Origin: Rheinheimera mesophila
GTDB taxonomy: Bacteria > Pseudomonadota > Gammaproteobacteria > Enterobacterales > Alteromonadaceae
Direction: 5' to 3'
NCBI RefSeq assembly: GCF_000986865.1
Contig: NZ_LAVS01000087.1
Location: 1-64,000 of the forward strand
DNA length: 64,000 bases
Shown here: positions 53,589-64,000 of the stretch, piece by piece
Layout of the letters: each line of letters begins with the position of its first letter
Numbering within the stretch: position 1 is the first letter of the stretch
The notes under the pieces: model-generated
Told to the model about the DNA's origin: nothing
Seen by the model: only the letters and a program-made list of their open reading frames with translations
Database searches by the model: none
Made by a program: the position numbers and the translations under genes

Positions 53589-54482
53589 TCAGATTTGAGT
53601 AAAGTGCTGTAGCATAAAATCGATAAAAGCTCTGACTTTTTGCGATTGCTCTTTATGATAAGGATAAATGATGTACAGAGAATGCTGTTCTGTCTGCCAA
53701 TCCGGCAATACCTGCTGCAACTCGCCCTGAGCAAGCGCCTGTTTGACAAAATACTCCGGCAGCAAGGCTATACCATGGCCCAGTTTTGCTGTTTGTGCCA
53801 GGGCCAAACCGTTATTGACGGTATAACGACTGACCGGTAGCTCAATATCTTGCTGTTGCTGCTGTTTTTTAAAGCTCCAGCGCTGTGCCGATGAGGATAA
53901 ACTATACACCAGACACTGATGCTGGCTCAGATCGGCAGGACTGAGCAAAGGCGGGGATCGTTTCAGATAATCTGCAGAGGCACAAAGCACTCGTTTTATA
54001 TCGGCCAGTTTACGTGAGCGCAAACTGGAATCCACCAGAGGCGCACCTCCCCGCACCGCAATATCCACGCCTTGCTCCATCAGGTCAATATACTGATCCG
54101 TCATCAGCAACTCTATCGCAAGCGCAGGGTGTTGCTGCATAAATGCACAAATCAGCGGGTTGATTTCGACAAGACCGAATGACATGGGCACACTGATTTT
54201 CAAACGACCTTTCAGCACGTCTGCGGACTCGAGCACCGACAGATCCGCCTGTGCCAGGTTATCCAACACCCGACAGATCTGCTGGTAATAGGATTGACCC
54301 TGATCCGTCACGTGCAGTTTTCTGGTGGTTCGTTGAATTAACGGACTTTGCAGATAGTCTTCCAGCTCATAGATATTTTTACTGACAGCCGCTTTGGATA
54401 AATTCAAATCATCGGCCGCGGCTTTAAAACTACCGAGTTCAACCACCCGGCGATACACAGTTAAGGCTCTGAGTTTATCCAT
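53589..54482 (-). CDS. LysR-family transcriptional regulator
   Basis: A 297-residue LysR protein: N-terminal winged helix (LRALTVYRRVVELGSFKAAADDLNLSKAAVSK, cited as AVSKNIYELEDYL and QRTTRKLHVTDQG) and a periplasmic-binding-like effector domain. Target genes are not evident. LysR regulators often control a divergent gene, but here both flanking genes are on the same strand. Poly-Gln/Lys (KKQQQQQ) in the effector domain. Confidence 0.88.
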   Translation of the reverse strand: MDKLRALTVYRRVVELGSFKAAADDLNLSKAAVSKNIYELEDYLQSPLIQRTTRKLHVTDQGQSYYQQICRVLDNLAQADLSVLESADVLKGRLKISVPMSFGLVEINPLICAFMQQHPALAIELLMTDQYIDLMEQGVDIAVRGGAPLVDSSLRSRKLADIKRVLCASADYLKRSPPLLSPADLSQHQCLVYSLSSSAQRWSFKKQQQQQDIELPVSRYTVNNGLALAQTAKLGHGIALLPEYFVKQALAQGELQQVLPDWQTEQHSLYIIYPYHKEQSQKVRAFIDFMLQHFTQI

Positions 54483-54496
54483 AGACCGCCACCTGA

Positions 54497-55534
54497 CTAG
54501 ATTTTTTCCAGCAGATAATGGCCGGATTTAAGGTCGTCCGCCAGCTCTTTTGAGCGTTCCAGCACTGTAGCCCAATAGGTAAGACGCTGAGTATCTGTCA
54601 GTTTATCAAAATCTTTACGGTCGGGAATTTTGCCATAGGGCAAAGACTTCAGCCAGGCGTCGGACGGGCACAGCAAAATCATCTTGTCCATTTGCGCTGC
54701 TTTGGCACGACGCCAGGGCAGGGATTTATCAAACCAGCCGGGTATCAGGTACGGATAAAAGTGAGGATATAAAATCAATCCTTGCTGCTGGTAAGGCAAG
54801 CTCAGGTGATAGTCGAGCAAACCACCGTCCATGTATAAACCTGCAGGCATGCCTGCCGGATCCTTGACCGGATGCATCACCATTGGAATAGAACCTGAAG
54901 CCAGTAAACTCGCTTTAAAATTATCCAGAGTCAGTGGATAAGCTTCATGTGGTACTCGCTGCAGTAAAGTCGGGTTGCTGTGGTTTTGCATCACCACTCT
55001 TGTGTAAAATTTTTGCAGCAAGGCAGGTTGAAGCAGATTGGCGCCTGCAGCCAGCATTAAACGCCGCAGTTGTGCTGCCTTGCGTTCAGATTTTCGGACT
55101 TTTACTTCGCGGGCTGCAATAAAATTCAGTTGCAGCACAGGGTTATTTAATACCTGTGCAATTGCCTCATCAGTTGGAAACACCTGATCCAGAACTGAAG
55201 CTGAGGTGGCCGTAATTTCATCAATACTGGCGTTAGCTGGAAAACATAAGCTGCTGTAAGCTTTGGCAAAACGTGCTGTGGCTGCAGCCGGGTTTTGCTG
55301 CGTGACACAGGCAAAACGCCAGGCACCGGCTGAACTGCCAACCAGGGATAAAGGCGAGGTTCTGTCTTTAAAAAACTCACCAAACAGATACTGATCCAAG
55401 CCAAATAAGCAAAACCATTTAGGACCACCGCTGGCTCCTAACACCAAATCAATGTCTTGCTGACGTAAACCATGCTGCTGCAAATGGGCAAAAGCTGTGG
55501 CTCCTGCCAGTACTCTTAATGCCGACTTCGTCAC
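54497..55534 (-). CDS. Patatin-like phospholipase
   Basis: A 345-residue patatin-fold protein with an oxyanion motif GASGGPKW, nucleophile Ser68 in GSSAG, and the Asp of the dyad in YMDGGLLDYHL. It probably hydrolyses acyl groups from lipids in the cytoplasm; there is no signal peptide. GTG 55534 follows AAGGAAAG and is preferred over GTG 55558, which lies directly on the dgt stop without a ribosome site. It follows dgt closely, so it is probably co-transcribed. Confidence 0.83.
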   Translation of the reverse strand: MTKSALRVLAGATAFAHLQQHGLRQQDIDLVLGASGGPKWFCLFGLDQYLFGEFFKDRTSPLSLVGSSAGAWRFACVTQQNPAAATARFAKAYSSLCFPANASIDEITATSASVLDQVFPTDEAIAQVLNNPVLQLNFIAAREVKVRKSERKAAQLRRLMLAAGANLLQPALLQKFYTRVVMQNHSNPTLLQRVPHEAYPLTLDNFKASLLASGSIPMVMHPVKDPAGMPAGLYMDGGLLDYHLSLPYQQQGLILYPHFYPYLIPGWFDKSLPWRRAKAAQMDKMILLCPSDAWLKSLPYGKIPDRKDFDKLTDTQRLTYWATVLERSKELADDLKSGHYLLEKI

Positions 55535-55558
55535 CAGAATTCTTTCCTTATTCCACAC

Positions 55559-56830
55559 TTACAACGATGCAGCAAATAATTGCTGATGCATGCGCAGTGC
55601 ATACTCGTCAGTCATGCCAGACACATAATCACAAATAATGCGCATCTGTGCCTGCTGATTGTCCGCTCTCTGCCAGCGATTTTTGGTGTTGGCTGGCAAT
55701 AACCGCTCTGCTTGCGAACTAAAAGCGTCAAACAGGGAACGAACGATTTGCTGGCCTTTGTATTCGCCTCTTTGCACCTCCGGTGACAAAATCACCGCTT
55801 CATAGACAAAACTCTTCAACAGTTGTAACAACTGCTGCTGCGGTTCGGGCAGCCTGGCATTGTAACGGATCAACGGATCCAAAGCCTGCGGCAATGACTG
55901 ATACAACTCAACACTGGTGATCAGCAAATTCACCAAAGCGCCAATAGCGTCTTTGCGAATATGATGTTCGGGTATAAATAATTTCTGGCTGATATGTTTT
56001 AACGCGCTGGCAATATCTGCAGGCAATTTTGCCATTTCAGGTTCGGCCAGCCGACGCCAGTGCTCGCTACTGACGGTGCCCGTGACTATCGCGTCTTCCA
56101 AATCATGCACACCGTAGGCGATATCATCAGCCAGCTCCATAATGGAGGCATCTAAGGATTTATACAGCGATTTTAGGAAAGGTGCTTTGTCGAGTGTTTC
56201 GGTGCGCTGAAACGCTTCACGATCGGCTGTTGCCAGTGGACTTAAGATCCAGTCGAGTAAATCGCTGTCTGAGGCATAAATAGCTTTGCAGGGTTTAACG
56301 GTCAGGCCTTGTTCAACCTGGCCAGGTGCAGGTTGTACTATCGGATACTTTAATAAACCCAACAAAGTACGGCGGCTTAAATTCATACCACCACTAGCGG
56401 TATAGGGCTCCAATTTACCGACAATACGCAAGGTCTGGCCGTTGCCTTCAAAGCCACCAAACTGTTGCATGCAGGCGTTCAACGCTTTCTCGCCGCCGTG
56501 ACCAAAAGGCGGGTGACCTAAGTCATGCGCCAGACACAAGGCTTCCATCAGGCTGTCTTGTGCCAACAAGGACCGCAGCGCCGGGTCTTCTTGCTGATAA
56601 CTTAACTGAGCCACTAAAGCTGTGCCTATTTGAGCCGCTTCTAACGAGTGAGTCAGACGAGTGCGATAGAAGTCATTCTGGCCTATGCCCATGATTTGAG
56701 TTTTTGCCTGCAAGCGGCGAAAAGCCGCAGAGTGCAGAATTCTGGCCCTGTCTCTTTGCCAGGGGGTTCGGTGATCGTTTGGTCGTTGACTCTGCTCGGC
56801 AAGACGGCGTTCGGCCCACTGATGCTGCAT
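55559..56830 (-). CDS. dgt: Deoxyguanosinetriphosphate triphosphohydrolase-like protein (HD domain)
   Basis: A 423-residue HD-domain dNTP triphosphohydrolase: RTRLTHSLEAAQIG, CLAHDLGHPPFGHGGEKAL (metal HD) and DDIAYGVHDLEDAI. It should turn dNTPs into nucleosides and triphosphate. Sequence type is the shorter anti-mutator-like Dgt group. ATG 56830 with AGAAGGA upstream gives the usual start MQHQWAERR; the in-frame 56866 start is less likely. Divergent from yebG. Confidence 0.9.
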   Translation of the reverse strand: MQHQWAERRLAEQSQRPNDHRTPWQRDRARILHSAAFRRLQAKTQIMGIGQNDFYRTRLTHSLEAAQIGTALVAQLSYQQEDPALRSLLAQDSLMEALCLAHDLGHPPFGHGGEKALNACMQQFGGFEGNGQTLRIVGKLEPYTASGGMNLSRRTLLGLLKYPIVQPAPGQVEQGLTVKPCKAIYASDSDLLDWILSPLATADREAFQRTETLDKAPFLKSLYKSLDASIMELADDIAYGVHDLEDAIVTGTVSSEHWRRLAEPEMAKLPADIASALKHISQKLFIPEHHIRKDAIGALVNLLITSVELYQSLPQALDPLIRYNARLPEPQQQLLQLLKSFVYEAVILSPEVQRGEYKGQQIVRSLFDAFSSQAERLLPANTKNRWQRADNQQAQMRIICDYVSGMTDEYALRMHQQLFAASL

Positions 56831-56933
56831 ACAAAATCCTTCTGACACTAGCCTGAAATTTTTCACTTTAAATCATTACTTTATGCTACGGCAAAAGCAG
56901 CAAACAGGCGATGCGTATTTTCATAAAAAGAGC

Positions 56934-56972
56934 TGGACAAATAAACAGTGATTACTGTATAAATGAACAGTA
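56934..56972 (+). promoter_or_regulatory. SOS promoter of yebG with LexA box
   Basis: CTGTATAAATGAACAG (56955-56970) is a perfect CTGT-N8-ACAG LexA site within the palindromic TACTGTATAAATGAACAGTA. It covers the -10 region of a promoter whose -35 is TGGACA (56934-56939). This is strong evidence for DNA-damage control. Confidence 0.88.
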
Positions 56973-56990
56973 TCAAACGCAGGAGGATTT

Positions 56991-57353
56991 ATGGCCGTTA
57001 TTATTAAATACATTGTTGAGCGTGCTGGAGTAGAAAAAATGACCTTTAGTTCAAAGCCCGAAGCGGACGCCTATGACCGGATGCTGGATATAGCTGATGA
57101 ACTGTTTTTGCTGCTGGGGCAAAGTGAGTTGATCCCGGATGAGCAACAACGTGAAGATCTGGCGTTGTATTTAGCACAGCAAAAAGAGCTGGTGATCCAA
57201 ACGCTGAATCAGAAAACTAAAAGCAATAAAGCAGCAGTGGCGGAGAAAGATCAGGCCAAAGACAAGGGGAAAGAGCAGGGCACTACAGATGCGACTAAAG
57301 CTGCCGTTGTACTGACCGAAGTGACACAAGCTGCAGATGAACTGGCTGCTTAA
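56991..57353 (+). CDS. yebG: YebG family SOS-induced protein
   Basis: A 120-residue protein with the YebG domain in its first about 75 residues (MAVIIKYIVERAGVEKMTF, SKPEADAYDRMLDIADEL) and a charged Lys/Ala-rich tail of about 45 residues. E. coli YebG is SOS-induced with unknown biochemical role. AGGAGG lies before ATG 56991, and a perfect LexA box lies 21 bp upstream. Confidence 0.92.
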   Translation: MAVIIKYIVERAGVEKMTFSSKPEADAYDRMLDIADELFLLLGQSELIPDEQQREDLALYLAQQKELVIQTLNQKTKSNKAAVAEKDQAKDKGKEQGTTDATKAAVVLTEVTQAADELAA

Positions 57354-57711
57354 GTTTTCAGCAGATGCCTGAGCTAGAAACTTGCTTGTCCCTTTAACTT
57401 TTATTAGAACAGCTAATTAAATAAATCTCTCTGAAAAGGCATAACTATAAATGGTTTATGCCTTTTTTATTGGGCTTTACTAATTAATTCTGCATAATTA
57501 GTTGCTTTGGCAGCATTTTTATTGCCGGATAAGTATCGAGCTGCATAGCCATTATGAAACTAAGCTGAATAAATTATGACGTTCACATCTATTTTCCATT
57601 AGAAAAACTAATGGCCAGGTTGTAAATTATCTCGTTAGTGCTCTGGTTAAAATTGCAGCATAATAACCACGTTTTCGGATGAACACTTTCTCAGACTAAA
57701 CGAGGTTGAAC
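57354..57711. other. Gap between yebG and the 49-residue ORF
   Basis: It contains a strong terminator (57434-57468) and an AT-rich palindrome ACTAATTA...TAATTAGT (57479-57486 with 57495-57502). A weak promoter may lie near CATAAT at 57659-57664. No gene seen. Confidence 0.5.
57434..57468 (+). terminator. Rho-independent terminator after yebG
   Basis: AAAAGGCATAA (57434-57444) pairs perfectly with TTATGCCTTTT (57456-57466) around an 11-base loop, then TT. Clear intrinsic terminator. Confidence 0.88.
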
Positions 57712-57861
57712 ATGAACAGTATCCATACGACAGTAGAAAAATCTGACCTGAGCACGACAGAGCGCAGTGTATCTTCTCTGCTGCTGGTGCGTCGGATCAA
57801 TCAGTTTTTAGCTCAGATTGGCCGTGCTTTAAGTCTGAGTGGTGCTGTATATACGAAATAA
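57712..57861 (+). CDS. 49-residue small protein
   Basis: The ORF starts at ATG 57712 with GAGG six bases upstream and ends at 57861. The product begins MNSIHTTVEKSDLSTTERSV and ends with a basic, possibly amphipathic helix RRINQFLAQIGRALSLSGA. It is flanked by terminators (57434-57468 upstream, 57953-57987 downstream), so it forms its own transcription unit. No family recognised. The hydrophobic/basic C-terminal half could bind a membrane or an RNA. Confidence 0.55.
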   Translation: MNSIHTTVEKSDLSTTERSVSSLLLVRRINQFLAQIGRALSLSGAVYTK

Positions 57862-60590
<2,729 letters not shown>

Positions 60591-60615
60591 AAGTACTAGT
60601 GGCAAACTGAGTTGA

Positions 60616-60649
60616 ACAAAGGCAGCTTCTTTAACCGCTGCCTTTTTAC
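60616..60649 (+). terminator. Terminator after katG
   Basis: AAAGGCAGC (60618-60626) pairs with GCTGCCTTT (60637-60645) around a 10-base loop, followed by TT. Clear intrinsic terminator. Confidence 0.85.
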
Positions 60650-60813
60650 TTTTGGCTCAATTGTTTTGAGAGAAAAGGGGTACAGCCGAGAAGCTTTGGT
60701 ATTAGCGTAAAATCTTTGTTGACACATCGCGGTTTATGTGCCGACCACAATGTGCTGAATGAGTGAAAGTTGACATCTGTGTGAAACCACTGAAAAAAAA
60801 CAAGTCGTAAGCC

Positions 60814-61143
60814 ATGACTACTCTATATCGACTTTTAACTGTAATTTTGCTTTTCGCTGCATTTATACAGTGTTATGGGATACTGGACCGCGTTCTGCAT
60901 GCGCTTTGGTTTTGGTATAAATTTGGCAATGATGGCTACATAACTCTGGATGTGACTATGGTCACAACTACTTTTGTACTTTCAATACTTGCAGTGTTTG
61001 TCGCTTATAGTGTGTACAGACATGTTCCCAAAGAGCTTTGGATGGCAAAAGTTGCTTGGTATTCAGGTTCTAGTTTGATAATGGGGTTAGTCATGTTATC
61101 TGTACTCGTACTCAGTCCGCTGGTTTATCTGGTTCAACGATAA
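60814..61143 (+). CDS. Small membrane protein of unknown function
   Basis: A 109-residue protein with three predicted membrane segments (about 6-26, 47-68 and 85-106) and short charged loops. ATG 60814; ribosome site weak. It ends 9 bp before the class D beta-lactamase gene and may be co-transcribed. No family recognised, so any link with beta-lactam response is a guess. Confidence 0.65.
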   Translation: MTTLYRLLTVILLFAAFIQCYGILDRVLHALWFWYKFGNDGYITLDVTMVTTTFVLSILAVFVAYSVYRHVPKELWMAKVAWYSGSSLIMGLVMLSVLVLSPLVYLVQR

Positions 61144-61152
61144 GGAATTAAA

Positions 61153-61962
61153 GTGTCTGTTCTAAACATTATTTCTGCTGTTTTCTTTATAACCAGCGCG
61201 CAACTTAGTCTGGCCGCAGAGCCTGTGGAGCAGCCAAACTGGCAAGCGGTTTTCAGCAAATTTAACGCCAAAGGTACGCTGGTGGTTTTGGACGAGCGGG
61301 TAACACCAGCTCAATTGCTGGTATTTAACCCTGAACGCGCCGGGCGGCGCATGTCTCCAGCTTCGACTTTTAAAATCCCACACAGCCTGATGGCCTTGGA
61401 TGCAGGTGTGCTAAAAGATGAATTTCAGCTCTTTCGCTGGGATGGTGTAGAGCGTAGTTTTGCAGGTCATAATCAGGATCAGAACTTACGCTCTGCGATG
61501 CGTACCTCGGCTATTTGGGTGTATGAAATCTTTGCCAAACAAATTGGTGAAAAGCGGGCAGGCGAGTATCTGCAAAAAATTGGCTATGGCAATGCCAACC
61601 CTTCCACAGACAAAGGTACTTATTGGGTCGATGGCAAGCTGGCTATTTCTGCCTATGAACAAATTGAATTTGTTAAAAAACTCTATCTGAATCAATTGCC
61701 TTTTTCTAAAGAGCATCAATTGCTGGTCAAAGATATGATGATCAATCAAGCTGACAAGGAATGGATCTTGCGAGCGAAAACCGGCTGGGAAGGACGCTTT
61801 GGCTGGTGGGTGGGTTATGTCGAATGGCAGGCAGGGCCGGTGTTTTTTGCGCTGAATATAGACACACCAGAACGGATGAAGGATCTATATAAAAGAGAGG
61901 CTATAGTGCGGGACGTTTTGCAGTCCATAGGCGCCTTACCTGTTACAACAGCAGCACAATAA
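61153..61962 (+). CDS. Class D beta-lactamase, OXA-2-like
   Basis: A 269-residue periplasmic serine beta-lactamase with a signal peptide (cleavage near SLA/AEP). Motifs are STFK (Ser71, Lys74, the carbamylated Lys), SAI (Ser119-Ile121, where most enzymes have SxV), YGN (145-147), Trp158 and KTG (209-211). Long stretches are nearly the same as the OXA-2 sequence I remember: DEFQ-FRWDGV, FAGHNQDQ-LRSAMR, WILRAKTGWEGR, FFALNIDTP-RM. GTG 61153 has AAGGA upstream. No integron or IS is near, so this is a resident chromosomal gene. Confidence 0.93.
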   Translation: MSVLNIISAVFFITSAQLSLAAEPVEQPNWQAVFSKFNAKGTLVVLDERVTPAQLLVFNPERAGRRMSPASTFKIPHSLMALDAGVLKDEFQLFRWDGVERSFAGHNQDQNLRSAMRTSAIWVYEIFAKQIGEKRAGEYLQKIGYGNANPSTDKGTYWVDGKLAISAYEQIEFVKKLYLNQLPFSKEHQLLVKDMMINQADKEWILRAKTGWEGRFGWWVGYVEWQAGPVFFALNIDTPERMKDLYKREAIVRDVLQSIGALPVTTAAQ

Positions 61963-61987
61963 TCTGCTGAGCCAACTTTGATAGTGT

Positions 61988-62014
61988 GGAAGGCGACCCT
62001 GAAGTCGCCTTTAT
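61988..62014. terminator. Bidirectional terminator between the OXA gene and the GMC operon
   Basis: AAGGCGAC (61990-61997) pairs perfectly with GTCGCCTT (62004-62011) around CCTGAA, between convergent genes. Confidence 0.7.
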
Positions 62015-62035
62015 CAGCACAAGTAAAGGCTCTGC

Positions 62036-62836
62036 TTATGCAGAATGAATAGGATAGGCGTATTCGGTTAAGCCTAAATCGGCCAATACCTTGTCTAAAT
62101 GTGCATAAGCTTCTTGGCTTGGGCCGGGATAATCGCCTCCTATAGGCACATTACCGACATAACCTATGTCTTTGGTACCTTCAGGTGTGCAGAAAAACGC
62201 AGCCACCACCAAGCTTCGGAAGCGGCTGAACGCAGCGGCGATGCGTTTAAACTGAGCCGGAGTTTCAGCGGTATCAAAAGCGATATCGTCCATAATGGCT
62301 TTTTGCTGCACCTGAGTGAGCAATACAAAGCTTTTACCAAAACGCATCTGCGCCTCGTCGTCTATCCAGGCCAAAGCCGACAAAATAGTCAGTCGGTCTT
62401 GTTGTTGCCGCTCGTAAGGTGCGCTAACCCATTCATCCACCACAGCAGGCACATGCACTTCCGAAGCGCTGGGTACGCTACCTTCACGGGGAACCAGAAT
62501 ATCTGAAAGCACGGCCACTAAAGTCAGTTGTGCCTGAGTTAAGGTCAAAGGCCAGGGCGATTCTGGTGGCAAAATTAAATTCGGATCTTTGCCATAACCA
62601 GTCGCTGTGATTGGAGTTAATTTCAGCTCTGGCCAATGTTCAGTGGTGGCTTTTGCTAAGTCTGTGCCGCCATCTTGAGTCCCTGATGGCGCGTTGTCGC
62701 AACCTGCTAACACTGCTGGTAATAAAATACTGGCTGCCAGGGCCATCATCAGTTTTAACGAATCGCGTCTGGTCATACCGGATCGGTAGTGCGTCTGATG
62801 TTGTTCTACAGTACTGTTGTTTTGGTCGTTGGCCAT
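62036..62836 (-). CDS. Gluconate 2-dehydrogenase subunit 3 family protein (Tat-exported lipoprotein)
   Basis: A 266-residue small subunit of a membrane-bound GMC dehydrogenase. The N-terminus has a twin-arginine motif (TRRDSLKL, Arg23-Arg24), a hydrophobic stretch and the lipobox LAGC (Cys46), so it is a Tat-exported lipoprotein. It probably carries the large flavoprotein subunit across the membrane folded. Downstream parts (LSDILVPREGSVPSASEV, FFCTPEGTKDIGYVGN) fit the family. Its ATG overlaps the stop of the large-subunit gene by one base. Confidence 0.9.
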   Translation of the reverse strand: MANDQNNSTVEQHQTHYRSGMTRRDSLKLMMALAASILLPAVLAGCDNAPSGTQDGGTDLAKATTEHWPELKLTPITATGYGKDPNLILPPESPWPLTLTQAQLTLVAVLSDILVPREGSVPSASEVHVPAVVDEWVSAPYERQQQDRLTILSALAWIDDEAQMRFGKSFVLLTQVQQKAIMDDIAFDTAETPAQFKRIAAAFSRFRSLVVAAFFCTPEGTKDIGYVGNVPIGGDYPGPSQEAYAHLDKVLADLGLTEYAYPIHSA

Positions 62837-64000
62837 CAGATCGCTCCTTGTTTTAACTGGGCCGAAAGCCAGTTTGAATTGCGCATCGCCAGCGTCATAA
62901 TAGTCAGGGTGCAGTTTTTATGCGGGTTAGAGGCAAATACACCGCCGTCCATTACAAAGAGGTTAGGGCAGTCCCAGCTTTGACCCCATTGGTTGGTGAC
63001 CGAGTCTTTGGGGGATGCACCCATCCGGGTGGTGCCCACTTCATGAATAATTTCGCCGCCTTTTAAAATGGCTTGCTCCGGGGTTGGCAACTCGCCGACA
63101 TCGGCCCCCATGTGCGCGAAAATCGCTTTGGCGGTGTTCAGACCATGGGCCACTTGCTTTAATTCATGCTCTGACCATTTCCAGTGAAAACGCGCGACAG
63201 GAATACCCCATTTATCTTTCAGTTCTGGGTCTATATCCATATAACAATGCTCGTTCGGTACCATCTCACCCCGTAAGGCAAATCCGATATAAGCACCATA
63301 ATTCTGTTTGACCTGACGTTTTAAATCAGCGCCATAGCCCTGAACATTGCCTGCTATACCTGCACTGGGTTCGCTAAAACGACCACCAATTTCAAAGTGA
63401 TAACCGCGTGGGAAATCCAGCTCCTTGCGCTCTTGCGCTTTGTGGCCCCACCAGGGAATAAACAAATGGTTGGCGGTATGGCCATCTTCGTTATAAATTG
63501 GCCTGCCTTGCAAAGCTGGCACCATAGCGCCAATGTTGGCGCCTGTCGAGTCCATCAGGTTTTTACCAACCTGACCACTGGAGTTGGCCAGGCCATTGGG
63601 AAAACGCGCCGATTTGGAATTTAATAACAAACGGGCCGATTCGCAGGCGCTGGCGGCCAGGATCACCACTTTGGCTTTGAGCTGATGCACTGCAGAGGTT
63701 TTTTTATCGACGTAACTCACACCTGTCACTGTGCCATGTTCGTCTGTATCAACAGATTTCACCATAGCGTCTGTGATCACCTGCAAATTGCCTGTGGCTT
63801 TGGCCATAGGAATAAGCGAGGTTGTAGTTTGAAAAGCGGCGCCAATAGAGCAGCCATGACCACAAGGCGTAGCGTAAAAACAGGCGGCTCTGTTGTCTAG
63901 CGGACGGGTGAGTACGGCGCGGTGCATAGGGGCTACCGGGATCCCCAGTTTTTTCGCCGCGGCTGCGATCAACAGCTCCGTAATACGAGGTTTTGGTGGC
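62836..64000 (-). CDS. GMC-family flavin dehydrogenase, large subunit, 5'-truncated by window edge
   Basis: The C-terminal 388 residues of a GMC oxidoreductase that would be about 550 residues. The open frame continues to the window end (PPKPRITELLIAAAAKK), so the FAD-binding N-terminus and start are missing; an internal TTG at 63972 is not the start. Visible are CGHGCSIGAAF, ILAASACESARLLLNS, and the C-terminal active-site region HEVGTTRMG with NPHKNCTLTIMTLAMR. With the Tat lipoprotein it should form a periplasmic sugar or alcohol dehydrogenase feeding the respiratory chain. The substrate is unknown. Confidence 0.9.
   Translation of the reverse strand, partial: PPKPRITELLIAAAAKKLGIPVAPMHRAVLTRPLDNRAACFYATPCGHGCSIGAAFQTTTSLIPMAKATGNLQVITDAMVKSVDTDEHGTVTGVSYVDKKTSAVHQLKAKVVILAASACESARLLLNSKSARFPNGLANSSGQVGKNLMDSTGANIGAMVPALQGRPIYNEDGHTANHLFIPWWGHKAQERKELDFPRGYHFEIGGRFSEPSAGIAGNVQGYGADLKRQVKQNYGAYIGFALRGEMVPNEHCYMDIDPELKDKWGIPVARFHWKWSEHELKQVAHGLNTAKAIFAHMGADVGELPTPEQAILKGGEIIHEVGTTRMGASPKDSVTNQWGQSWDCPNLFVMDGGVFASNPHKNCTLTIMTLAMRNSNWLSAQLKQGAI

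Noticed and set aside
61153-61962. Mobile integron cassette carrying the OXA gene
   Set aside because: I saw no attC-like site, integrase gene or insertion sequence on either side; flanking genes look resident.

Overview
The window is an ordinary gammaproteobacterial chromosome segment, most like Rheinheimera/Alishewanella and their Alteromonadales relatives. That placement is an inference. It rests on the gene orders rne-rluC-yceF-yceD-rpmF-plsX-fabHDG-acpP-fabF-pabC-mltG-tmk-holB-pilZ-tatD, GntR-prpBC-acnD-prpF, and a MerR-type LiuR regulator divergent from a valine/isoleucine operon. I saw no rRNA, tRNA, CRISPR array, phage or insertion sequence.

Layout. (1) 1-11.3 kb is branched-chain amino acid catabolism. 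On the minus strand lie liuR, isovaleryl-CoA dehydrogenase (liuA) and the N-terminal 411 residues of the methylcrotonyl-CoA carboxylase carboxyltransferase subunit (liuB, cut by the window edge). Divergently run thiolase, mmsA, an isobutyryl-type acyl-CoA dehydrogenase, enoyl-CoA hydratase, 3-hydroxyisobutyryl-CoA hydrolase, mmsB and a short-chain dehydrogenase. LiuR-like boxes lie between the two arms. (2) 11.3-25 kb is a mosaic of small units: a membrane hydroxylase with a polysaccharide deacetylase, two GFA-fold proteins, yjdM, a NYN protein, yehS, a PhzF-like protein, pldA, a GNAT protein, an EamA exporter behind a SoxR-like box, and a CadC-like regulator divergent from two exported hydrolases. 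(3) 25-42.2 kb holds rne (with an apparent frameshift), rluC, yceF and the fatty-acid/cell-envelope cluster, from yceD through acpP and fabF to tatD. (4) 42.7-50.3 kb holds a DUF4386 membrane protein and the 2-methylcitrate cycle operon with its GntR regulator. Its propionyl-CoA substrate is a product of the valine/isoleucine pathway in region 1. (5) 50.4-57.4 kb has exported proteins of unknown function, two GNAT proteins, a LysR regulator, a patatin, a dGTPase and SOS-controlled yebG. (6) 57.7-64 kb has a 49-residue small protein, katG, an OXA-2-like class D beta-lactamase, and a GMC dehydrogenase with its Tat-exported small subunit (large subunit cut by the window edge).

Most notable. A family of intergenic elements of about 124-142 bp occurs before mmsA and, as one full plus one truncated copy in tandem, before acpP. 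Its members share internal blocks, but their terminal inverted repeats differ in sequence while still pairing. Other points are: a one-base frameshift in the RNase E scaffold although the C-terminal end is conserved; a chromosomal relative of the mobile OXA-2 enzyme; a SoxR-type operator with an exact 19-bp promoter spacer before an exporter; and a near-perfect promoter that makes yceD apparently leaderless. Nothing here convinces me of a wholly new multi-gene system. The repeat element is the best candidate for undescribed structure.
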